A DNA stretch of 64,000 nt, taken from assembly GCA_016748015.1 (NCBI GenBank), contig JAAOMT010000151.1:124001-188000 (forward strand). Reading direction: 5' to 3'. The position numbers and the translations under genes were made by a program. The DNA comes from Geosiphon pyriformis (taxonomy: Eukaryota > Glomeromycota > Glomeromycetes > Archaeosporales > Geosiphonaceae). Below are positions 23,399 to 33,051 of this stretch, piece by piece. Each line of letters begins with the position of its first letter. The stretch's first letter is position 1. Below the pieces are notes generated by a model that was not told where the DNA came from, ran no database searches, and was given only the letters and a program-made list of their open reading frames with translations.

Positions 23399-23558
23399 AA
23401 TTTAATATTTATAATAATCCCTTTTAAAAATATAGACAAAATATAAAACAAAAATAGTAAATAATCACAAGAAACATTCAAACCCAAAAACAAATAAAAA
23501 CTTTATACCCAAAAATAATTTTCTTTATTTTTTTTCTTTATTAGTTAGTCATTTTATC

Positions 23559-24266
23559 ATGATTATTCCCCAAAATATTCAACAAATATCCCAAAAATTA
23601 ATGTTAGCCTTAAAAACACTTTCTGACTTATTCATAACAATTTATGGAAGTCAAATTAATTACATTCAGAAAGAAACCACAGCTCCAGTAGTAAATAATT
23701 CTCAGAACTATCACTTCTATAGAAAAAAAACAAGAAATCACTTTGGAAATAGGTTATCAGAACTTTTGAAGCAAGCATTGAAAGAAAATCTTTTAATTGC
23801 CCCTATTGACATCCCACCAAATGCCACATTACAACAAAAATTTCTACTATTTTTCAATAAACAGAACAATGAATATACCCCTATATATAGATATTTTCAT
23901 ATTGAAAAAACACTTTATGAACGAAAACTGGAACTTAAAGCAACCAACATCACTCCTGAGACTGTACAAAAACAAATTCACAATAAATTTAAGGCAGCAG
24001 CTGGCCCAACAAACACTTGCTACAAACTTAGAACAGCTTTTAGACTCTATAATTTGTTCAACACTTGTGAAAATGTCCTACAAAATCTAATACTGCAACC
24101 AATAAAAGTTCAATACATTGGCAAACTCACAGAACTAAAATTTCAACAATTTTTAGACCAAATCACTTCAATTATTCTGGACTACTATCTTGACATCACA
24201 AATAGTGCTTGGACTTTGACGGAGCTCAGTTTTAAGAAGAAGATTATGTTATCAGTAGAATTTTAG
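23559..24266 (+). CDS. Third ORF of element P, after integrase; unknown function
   Basis: An uninterrupted 235-codon ORF starting at an ATG, about 160 bp after the integrase tail, ending just inside the 3' LTR. The protein is Gln/Asn/Leu-rich, with a basic patch (YRKKTRNHFGNR near residue 55), no signal peptide and no evident membrane segment. It is intact although every pol domain upstream has stops. Elements A and B have a 250-codon ORF in the same place; I see no secure sequence similarity, though both are helix-rich with an early basic patch. No known family is recognised. Confidence 0.6.
   Translation: MIIPQNIQQISQKLMLALKTLSDLFITIYGSQINYIQKETTAPVVNNSQNYHFYRKKTRNHFGNRLSELLKQALKENLLIAPIDIPPNATLQQKFLLFFNKQNNEYTPIYRYFHIEKTLYERKLELKATNITPETVQKQIHNKFKAAAGPTNTCYKLRTAFRLYNLFNTCENVLQNLILQPIKVQYIGKLTELKFQQFLDQITSIILDYYLDITNSAWTLTELSFKKKIMLSVEF
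24234..24246 (+). promoter_or_regulatory. Likely polypurine tract of element P
   Basis: AAGAAGAAGATTA lies immediately before the 3' LTR, inside the end of the third ORF. Confidence 0.55.
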
Positions 24267-24430
24267 CTATTAATTAGCATGAAATTATCTTCATAATTCT
24301 TATTATTATTATTTCAATTATTACTTATTAATTAGCCAAATTATCAAATATTATTACTTAATCAATAACCCGATTTGTACTATAGAAATTAAGATGATCA
24401 AATTACACAATACTCTGAACCATTTAATAT
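24247..24430 (+). repeat. 3' LTR of element P, part before B
   Basis: Starts TGTTATCAGTAG, matching TGTTACCAGTGG of the 5' LTR. Interrupted at 24430 by element B after ATAT. Confidence 0.9.
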
Positions 24431-25097
24431 TGTTATGGGTTAAAATAACAAGCTAACAGATAGCAAGGGAGAACAGAATTGTAGGGTGATGGAAATAATC
24501 AAAGGGAATTTAACTTCAAAGAGCAAATTGAATAAGTATGAATTCAATGTGTGAGATCAGTCTCATAAAATATCTCAATCACTATACTTTTCAAAAATAA
24601 CTGGAGAATCTGAAGGTAGAGGAATAGTCTGTACTGTTAACAAATGATCACACTTGATATAATTCTATGCCTTACGTCAGTACTCTTAGAATTCAATATC
24701 AAATATCAGATGTGCTTTTTAGTTATGTTTTATTTAATAATCTTCAAATGTTGCAATTTACACATTTCAGGAAAAAGGATAAGAGATAACCAACAAGTAA
24801 TCTTTTATCTTTAAGATATTCAAATACTTGAAAGTAGGAAAAGAGAAATTAGTGATAAGAGAAGGATTGAGATAAAATTGTTATTTTATTTCTTTATTTC
24901 TTTAATTTTTACATACTTTTCTACAGCTAAAATATTTATTGCTTATATAGCTATCAAAAGTGGTCAATGATCAAGTCAATGGTCAGATCATTGATCAGAT
25001 CAATAATTACTTTCTAAAAATAGAGTGGCTAATTTATATGACATCATTGGCTAATACATGTAATAATTAATAAAAAGTATAAGTTTCAATCGTAATA
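24431..25097 (-). repeat. 3' LTR of element B
   Basis: 667 bp with about three minisatellite units (24965-25005). On the minus strand AGAGAGGATAA adjoins it as a candidate polypurine tract. Confidence 0.88.
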
Positions 25098-25819
25098 TTA
25101 TCCTCTCTAAAGAGATTGAGCTCCAGCAAAATCAAGCTATTCATGAGGTAATCTATTTGAAGGGTTTTATCTAACTCAAAGCTAACTAGTTTGTTGAAGT
25201 CTTTTGTGAATAAGGTATATAACACTTGAGGCAAAATGAGTTTTGTATCCAAAAAACTAAATCTTTGTATTAGAGTTTTGACTCTTCTAGCAATAATTAA
25301 AACTCTTAAGATATCTAATCATATAATGCCCAAAATTTCTGTCTGTATCTTTGAAGTTGTTTTTTTCATGAGTTTCATATCCTCTATGATTTTACCAAGA
25401 TGACCATAGAGTTCTAATTGCTTTCTATATAACAAGTTTTTGTCTATGGGTAAGATTTCTTGAAGTGTTTTTCCAATTGTGTTAGAAGGTGAAAGTATAG
25501 CTGCTGTTATACTTTTCAACAGATATTTATCCATTTTACTACCAATTTTTTCTCTTCTGGTAGTAGTTTTCTTTGGTCTAATAACAGTATGCATTCTACT
25601 GTTATCAGTTATAATGGTTTGTTTTCTAATGGTCAGAGTAACATTTGGATAGTTTTTGATCCAATACTCATGGAAAATATAGAAGGTGTTTTGAATGTTT
25701 TGATCCAGAAAATAATTGTTCATGTCAATTGAAGATACCTCTGTTTTGGGAATGGTGCATTTATTTATACTTGATTTTTGCTGATCATTTGAGTCAGTAT
25801 TACCATAACAGGCAGCCAA
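25067..25819 (-). pseudogene. Third ORF of element B (broken)
   Basis: Same protein as the third ORF of A, in two open parts (25319-25819 and 25067-25252) separated by a stop near 25318 and further changes. Conserved stretches include YFLDQNIQN, IRPKKTTTRREKIGSK and ELYGHLGKI. Function unknown. Confidence 0.65.
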
Positions 25820-26967
25820 TCAGGTCATTTATGATATTTCTTGAGTCGTGTACTGTGAACAGAATGATCCTTGAAGATTGTTCCAGATTGATTTTAAAGA
25901 ATATAAGAACCATTGTTCAAAATTTTGTTGACTATAAAAGGTCTTTTCTACTGGCTAGAGAATTTATCACCATAAACATTGTTTCTATTTGAACATAATT
26001 CCAATATCAAGTTACTAACACTCAAAGAAAGTGTTTTATAGATTTTTTTTTTCTTAAGCTTTTCTTGGAACTGTTTTATTTTTTCAAAAGCAATTATTTG
26101 TGCTTCTACTAAGGAGTCAAGAATGGTACCAAGTTTTTTTTGCAAAATGTCTTTGTAATTCCCTATTGTGATCTCTTCAAAGAGTATTGTTTCAATATTA
26201 GTTTCTATTGTTAGTATTGCCATGCATCCATAAAGCAGATAAAAAGGTTTATAACTTGTTATGTCATAATTCACAGTTCTATAAGCAAACAAAGCTGAAG
26301 GCAGTACTTTGTCTCATAAGTTTGTTTCTTCACTGGTTTTGGCTAGGGTTTCACATAATGTTCTATTAAAATGTTCCACTAGGCCATTTGTTTAGGGGTG
26401 ATAAGAGGAGGAAAGTTTATAACATATTCCCATTTTTCTACAAAGTTTTTCAACTAATGTACTGAGAAAAGCTCTTCTTCTATCAAATAAAAGTTTTTTG
26501 GAGCAGCCATGACAGCAAATGATATCTTCATAAATGAAATTGGCTATTGAGACTGCTGTTTGGTCTGGGGTGGCTCTTGCTTCTACCCACTTTGTAAGAT
26601 AGTCAGTAGCTGTGATAATATATTTGTTGCCATCAGAAGTGATTGTTAAAGGTTTAACAACATTTATACCAATTCTGTCAAAGGGTTGACCAACAGAGAT
26701 TGAATAGATATCTTTTTTGCGATTGGGTTTGCCTCTTCTTTGGCAGATGTCACAGATGTTAATGTATTTAGTAATGTCTTTTTCCAAGGTAGGCCAATAA
26801 TAATGAGCTAAAGTTTTCTGAATTGTTTTTGTTTTTCTAAAGTGTCCAGTTAATGGGTCAGTGTGCATGTTATATATTACAATTTCTCTTTCTTCAAATC
26901 TGATGACTCTTTGGAGGCAGTTAGGATCTTTTCTGTTTCTTTTATATAATTGGTTCTGGTGGATCAA
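25810..26967 (-). pseudogene. Integrase of element B
   Basis: Zinc-binding region GHFRKTKTIQKTLAHYYWP and CDICQRRG, core GINVVKPLTI (first Asp is Asn; the A copy has GIDVVGPL), LLFDRRRAFLS, then a stop near 26391 before the Glu region. The 25948-26292 stretch continues the C-terminal part. Inactive. Confidence 0.84.
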
Positions 26968-27059
26968 ATAGAAATTTGATTATTTGCACAAATGTTCTCT
27001 TTGCTGTTGAGTGTATTCAGGTGTGTATTGTCTTTTACCCAAAAATTCCATTAAGACAG

Positions 27060-28380
27060 AGTAGTTGTCCAAGTCTATTATTGTGTTTGTTTATGAAGGA
27101 GTTACTAATAATTAAGTTGGTTTGGTTTGAGAGGTTGTACTGTCACTGGATGATAAGTCTAGATAGAGCATCAGCGTTTTGATGATTTGCTCCTTTGTAG
27201 TGTTGAATATCATAGTTGAATTCATCCAAGTGGAGTATTCAATGAGTTATTTATTTGTGTTCCAGCTTCTTTTTATTGTGCAACCAAATCAAGGCTTGAT
27301 GATCTGTTACCACTAAAAATTTTGCACCAAAAAAATATTGATCCTAGTAGCTAGTAGTCTAAACTACTGCTAGACATTTTTGTTCAGTAACTGAATAGTT
27401 TTTTTCTGCTGGTATAAGGGATTTACTGACATATGCTATTGCATGTTTTCTGCCATTTTCATCTTTCTGTAAAAAGACAGCACCAAGTCCATAGCCAGAT
27501 ATATTAGTGTGGAAGATAAAAGGTTGATCCAGATCAGGTTGTTTGAGAATTGGTTCAGTAACAAGTTTTTTCTTCAGAAATTCAAAAGCTTTTTGTTGAT
27601 GAGTGCCCCAGTGATAATTGACATTTTTTTTGAGTAGCTAATTGAGAAGAAAGGTGATTTTGGAGAAATTCTTGATAAATTTGTGATAGTAAGAGACCAA
27701 ACCAAAGAAAAAGTGTAGTTCAGGAACATTCATTGGCTGTTTAATGTTCTGGACTTTTTCAACTTTAGCTAAGTTAGGGAAGATTCTATTTTTTGTAATA
27801 AAATGACTAAGAAACTGGGTGAATTGGCATCCAAAGAAAGATTTGATTGGGTTGATCTTAAGGCCAGTATTTCTGAACAGTTCAAAAACCTTCTGTAAAT
27901 ATTCAAGGTATTCATTCCAGGTTTTTGAATATATCATTATGTCATCCAAGTAAACCAGAACAAAGTTTTTTTTTACTAATTCAAACACTTTATCCATTAG
28001 GCATTGAAAGGTGGGAGGAGCATTAGTGAGACCAAAAGGCATGACTGTGAATTCATAGGTGCTGTACTTGGTGATAAAGGCAGTTTTCTTTCTGCTTTCT
28101 GGGTTCATCTCTACTTGCCAGAATCCAGCAGTTAAGTTAATAGTTGAGAAGAAAGCAGCACTATTGAATTTATCTAGTATTGCATCAATTTTGGGAAGTA
28201 GGTACATATCTCTTATAATGATGACATTTAATTGGCGGTAGTTAACACAGAAGCATAGAGTTCCATCTTTCTTGGATACCACTACAACTGGAAAAGCCCA
28301 TTTACTCTTGGTTTCTTGTATGAATTCAAGATCTTTTATCTGGTTTATCTCTTTCTTAATAAACTCATTATTGCGTCAAT
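27060..28380 (-). pseudogene. Reverse transcriptase and RNase H of element B
   Basis: RT is open from 28282 to 27638 with VSKKDGTLCFCVNYRQLN (usual Asp is Asn), FFSTINLTAGFWQVEM (usual Asp is Asn, a catalytic position), TVMPFGLTNAPPTFQ and intact YLDDIMIYS. The following RNase H (about 27250-27560) has stops. It is less damaged than P but still not functional. Confidence 0.86.
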
Positions 28381-28399
28381 TGGATTGATAAGGCTTCAA

Positions 28400-29720
28400 A
28401 TAGATGAGGCAAGTTTCTTTGGTAGTGATAGTGTGTTGTATCACATGTGTTCATCCAGGGGCATCACCTTCTTTTGAGATAATTGGGCTATTTCTAGTCA
28501 ACAGATTTTCAATGTCTACTTTTCTTTCTTCAGGGGAAGCTTTTCTTTGTTCTATAACTAGTGATTGGATTTCAAGTGGTTCATTCTCAAAGAACTTTTG
28601 TATTTCTTTAAGTTCTTCTTGAGGTATTAAACTAATTGGTTCCCAATTTTTGTAATAGATCAGACAGGATTTGCATTCATCACTTGGTGAATACAAAGGT
28701 TTATTGCACCAGCACTATGCACAAGGGCCATGCCATCAATAACTGTATTTGGCTTTTTGTCAAAGATTCTTCTGAGAGTATCATAATAGGGCCAGCAGAT
28801 TAGCTTGCCATTTACCATAATTTCTTCTTTGTCAGCTTTAACATTGTCCAGTGGCTTGCCATTACTGGTGAAGATGGTATAAGTGAGTTCAGCAGTTTCT
28901 TTTTGTTCTTCTTGATCTTCTTCATTATTGCTCTCATTATCATCTGATTGTTCTTTTTTTTGGTTCTGTTTGGTTGCTAGAAGAGTTGTCCAATGACGGC
29001 ATTTAACCACAATGGGTTTTTCACCACATCTGATAGTTAGCTTGCACAGTTCATAGTCAAGTAGTGCTTTGGCTTTCTTAAGTCACTCATTACCAACAAT
29101 GATGGTATACTCTTTTGTTTCAGATACTTCCATATCTGTTTCAATGTTGATACTATTGATGTGGACAGAAATAGCTTTGGCTATGCCCAGGCCTTTCTTC
29201 TTGTCACTATATATATTGGTTATTGGTCTTGTGAAAGGCTCATCAATTTTTCTGCCAATTGCTTCAAAAAAGTGTTTGGCAATTACACTAACAGATAATC
29301 CACTGTCTAAGATCAGGTCAATAAAGTAACCAGTCACTTGGGCTTTACAAATCAGAGGAGTGACATTGCTGTTGTCAGCGAGTCCAGCTTGGCGAGAGCG
29401 TTTGTTGGTTTTTGGTGTCTTCTTTTTTGGTATTAATGATTTGCGAAGATCTTTTCTAAACTGTGGATGGGTTATTAGTTGGCCAAATGTAATGTGTGCA
29501 GGCATTTCCATGAGATTCTTAACAACAGAATAGGGTCCAGATTTTTGTACAATTTCTGAGAGTTCCAACTTTGGAGGATTTTTAAAAACTTTAGCCTTTA
29601 GTGATTTATTGTTATCAGCAGTTGATGTGGAGACTTTCTTTGGATCTAGAATGAAATCAACCTTGGCTTTCTTCTTTTTTCTTGTTGATTTAGAGATGTT
29701 GATTGCTAATTCATTCATGT
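28400..29720 (-). pseudogene. Protease and Cys-rich linker of element B
   Basis: The protease keeps LILDSGLSVSVIAKHF and is open over 29083-29718 after the STRKKKKAKVDF basic stretch. The linker (28451-29010) has an acidic region, NGKLICWPYYD and Cys pairs like A, split by a frame shift near 28680. Confidence 0.82.
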
Positions 29721-29819
29721 TATGGTTATTATCAGTTAGGTTAAAAGCATAAAAAGAGTTTTTTTCTGGTTGGCTTGCACTTTCACCCTTTGGAGATACA
29801 CATACCAGTTTAAAGGCTG

Positions 29820-31349
29820 ATAAACAGTAGCCTTAACTAGGGGATCCTCTCCAAAGAAATTGATGTTAGCATGATTGGGTCTTTAATTGGGAACATTGTT
29901 GTTACTAGTTCTGTTGTTGTCATTGTTTTTAGGAGCTGGAGAAGGCAGGGGAGAATTGTTATAATCTTTGAAGAAATTTCCAGTTAATCCACAATGGTAA
30001 CACACAAGTGGGCCATGATTTTGTTGTCTTTGATATGGGAGTTGCTGGGGTTGATTAAAACGGGGTTCAAATCTGGGTTTTTGGAGTTGTTGATTCTCTC
30101 TGACAGCTTGGGCTAAGAGTTCCAGTAATTAGGCAAAATTAGCTGTGAGTTTATCTATTTACTGTTCATTTGGGTCTTGAGTTTGGGCAGCAAAAGAAAC
30201 AGCAGCCATTTGTGAAGCTGAAGCCATGACAGGAGCAGAAGCAAAAACTAGAAGTGTGGATCCCAAATGCATCTTTTGGTTATCTTCAATTCTTTGTGCC
30301 AGTTCAATAGCCATGTCCATTGTTGGGTTGTCTTTTAAAGCCAAGAGAGGCCAAAGAGCATATGATAGATCAGTTCTTAATCCTTTTGTGAAGGAATGGA
30401 TCTTTTGTTCTTCTGTCCAGTTTCTCTCAGAGTCTATATGTTTGATTAGCTTTCTAATAGCTTTGGCATATTCAGTCACTACTTCTCCAGGGCCTTGGGT
30501 TCTTTTTTCCAATTCCATGTGCCATTTAGATATTAATATTGGGGTTCTAAACTTGGCTTCAAACCAAATGATAAAAGAGGTATTTTCTTCTCCAGCATTG
30601 ATTGGTGTCCATTTGATTATTCGGTGTTGAGCATTGACATCTGTTTCTTGTGAAAACCAGATAGCAAGAAAGCCTTGGAGGTAGCCACCAATGATTTAGA
30701 ACTTGTATTATTCATCATACTGGTTGGCTGTGGCACCTCTTTCAAAATCATCCAACTATTCAATTGGATCTTGTACATCACCTCTAAATAGTGGTAGTGA
30801 GATATTGTTTCTTCTTCTTAGAGCAGTTTGTATACCTTAGAGGGTGGCCAAAATGTTTGCTTGCATGGGGTCATTAGTCATTGGTTCAGAAGTAACTGTT
30901 TGTATAGATGAGTCTGATTCACTTGATAAAAGATCAAAAACAGGGGCAGTTTGGTAGTTTTCTTTTTCTGTTTTAAAGAGAGTTTCAGTTGCTTGATGGG
31001 CAGCAATCCAAATGTGGATTTGATGATTCAGATATTCGAAATTAGGGGGCTGTTGTTCAAAGATTGCAGAATATAAGAGCTAATTGATACTGTTGTTTTT
31101 TTCTTCAAAGTCATCTTCAAAATAAGCTTGGTCAAAGTAATAGATTGTATAAGTTGTGTAGATTTCAGCTGAATGCTCATTCAGAAACCAGTTCCAAAAG
31201 TCTTGGAATTGTCTGCTAGATTGTTTTTCAATGGGGAAGCAAATCAAGCAGGAGGGCAAAGGATTAAGTTCAATAAAGTTTAGATTGTTTTTGTTGTGTG
31301 CTTTAAAGTGTTCTTCTGATTGTTGTGACAGATATAAATAATCACTCAT
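29820..31349 (-). pseudogene. gag of element B
   Basis: Starts at the same ATG context as A (MSDYLYLSQQSEEHFKAHNK). Capsid-like segment at 30159-30518 (ELEKRTQGPGEVVTEYAKAI, DLSYALWPLLALKDNPTMD). The zinc knuckle near 29980-30005 has lost its His and last Cys (reads CYHCGLTGNFFKDY). Stops occur near 30128, 30700 and 31080. Confidence 0.82.
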
Positions 31350-31401
31350 ACAATAGGAAACAAAGTGGATTTTGACAACCTCACAGGGAGTACCATTTTT
31401 A

Positions 31402-32152
31402 TGTTATGGGTTGGAGTAACAAGCTAATGGATAGCAAGGGAGAACAGAATTGTAAGGTGATAGAAATAATCAAAGGGAATTTAACTTCAAAGAGCGAATT
31501 GAATAAGTATAGATTCAATGTGTGAGATCAGTCTCATAAAATATCTCAGTCGCTATACTTTTCAAAGATAACTGGGGAATCTGAAGGTAGAAAGATAGTT
31601 CATACTGTCAACAAATGATCACACTTGGTATAATTTTATGTCTCACGTCAGCACTCTTAGAATTTAATATTAAGTATCAGATATGCTCTTCAGTTATGTT
31701 TTATTCAATAATCTTCAAATGTTGCAATTTACACATTTTCAGAAAAAAGGTAAGAGATAACCAACAAGTAATCTTTTATCTTTAAGATATTCAGATACTT
31801 GAAAATAGGAAAAAAAAAATTAGTAATAAGAGAAGAATTGAGATGAAGTTGTTATTTTATTTCTTTATTTTTTTGATTCTTACATACTTTTCTACAGCTA
31901 AAATATTCATCACTTATATAGCTATCAAAAGTGGTCAATAATCAAGTCAATAGTCAGGTCAATGATCAGGTCATTGATCAGGTCAATAATTAGGTCATTG
32001 ATTAGGTCAACAATCAGGTCAATGATTAGGTCAATGGTCAGGTCATTGATCAGGTCAATGATCACTTTCTAAAAATAGAGTGGCTAATTTATATGACATC
32101 ATTGGCTAATACATGTAATAATTAATAAGAAGTATAAGTTTCAATCATAACA
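31402..32152 (-). repeat. 5' LTR of element B
   Basis: 751 bp with about eleven minisatellite units at 31935-32065, the reverse of element A, where the 3' LTR has the long array. A TGGTACTCCCTG segment just inside is the putative primer binding site. Confidence 0.9.
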
Positions 32153-32156
32153 ATAT

Positions 32157-32928
32157 AGTCAAAATTCGCTGAAATTAATGGAAAAATTGCCGAAATAATC
32201 AATAATTTGTAGAAATAACTTGTAGTTTGCCGAAATGTATCTTTAGTTCACTCAAATTGTAAAAAAGAGAAAAGTGCAAGTTTAAAGACTAGTACTACAA
32301 CAAGTTATATAAAAGAAGAGCTTCTCTCTTCAAAAAAATATATCCTTCTTATATCTTATTATAATATCTTACTTTAGATATCTTAATTAGAACAAATTAC
32401 TTTTTACAAAAATTAAATAAAAATCAAATATTCAAAAACCAAATTCTTAAATTATTACACTTGAAATTCTCTCAACACAACTAACGTTTTGAAATTGATT
32501 AACTACCAATTTCAATAAACTGTTAGTGACTTCAGACCTGAATAAAAAACGTTTTCTTTGATAAAATCCTATTTCTTTTATATTTCTTTTATTTTTCTTT
32601 TATTTTCTTATTACAAATCATTAGAGTAGTCTACAGACAAGATTCCTGTAGAAGAGTTGACTTTCACAGCAAAATAACTACACATTTTTAGTGAGCTTCT
32701 AGATGAGCAATTCCTGGAAAAGAATTGATGTTTACTACAACGTAACTACACAAAGTAACTGGCACAGAATTGGCCATTCCACTTATAAGTCCAGCAGTTC
32801 AAATTATAGGAGATAATTTGAAGATAAATTCAGTTATTGGAGGTTCAACTACTTCTAGAAAACGTGAATTTAAAACAAACAGACATTAATAACATTTAAG
32901 AAAAGAGACCAAAAAACCTTCAGTAACA
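32157..32928 (+). repeat. 3' LTR of element P, part after B
   Basis: Continues the LTR from AGTCAAAATTCGC to CTTCAGTAACA. It has a single copy of the 325-bp block that is duplicated at the scaffold gap. Confidence 0.9.
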
Positions 32929-33047
32929 ATAGTCAAATTATTAATCAGGTCAATAATTACTTTTTAAAAATAGAGTGGTTAATTTATATAACATCAGTGG
33001 CTAATACATATGATAATTAGTAAGAAGTATAAGTTTTAACCATAATA
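32929..33047 (-). mobile_element. Solo LTR of the A/B family (layer 2), right piece
   Basis: Matches the last 115 bases of the A and B LTRs (TTTTTAAAAATAGAGTGG to CATAATA). Joined to 6669-7304 it forms one LTR. Confidence 0.85.
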
Positions 33048-33051
33048 GTAT

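Larger units (their letters stand above)
24431..32152 (-). mobile_element. Ty3/Gypsy element 'B' (layer 4), inserted in 3' LTR of P
   Basis: A 7722-bp minus-strand element, sister to A. LTRs 24431-25097 and 31402-32152. Target duplication ATAT (24427-24430 and 32153-32156). The unoccupied site is present in the 5' LTR of P near 7495-7505. Domain order as in A, no dUTPase. Several stops and frame shifts, but RT YLDD and protease DSG are intact. Confidence 0.93.
7305..32928 (+). mobile_element. Ty3/Gypsy LTR retrotransposon 'P' (layer 3), dUTPase-bearing, split by elements A and B
   Basis: Order on the plus strand: 5' LTR 7305-8624, gag, protease, Cys-rich linker, dUTPase, reverse transcriptase, RNase H, integrase, extra ORF, 3' LTR 24247-32928. 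The LTRs start TGTTA and end TAACA. Removing A, B and the false duplication at the scaffold gap leaves about 9.9 kb, with an internal region of about 7.9 kb. The protease-RT-RNase H-integrase order is Ty3/Gypsy. Multiple in-frame stops and lost catalytic residues show that it is dead. It sits in the layer 2 LTR; candidate target copies are ACGG (7301-7304) and ATAG (32929-32932). Confidence 0.9.

Noticed and set aside
23559-24266. Envelope gene, making P an endogenous retrovirus
   Set aside because: No signal peptide, transmembrane segment or Cys pattern of an envelope is visible in the extra ORF.
25729-25992. Plus-strand open frame of 87 codons in element B
   Set aside because: It is antisense to the integrase end and third ORF of B, with a matching antisense frame in A, as expected of a shadow frame.
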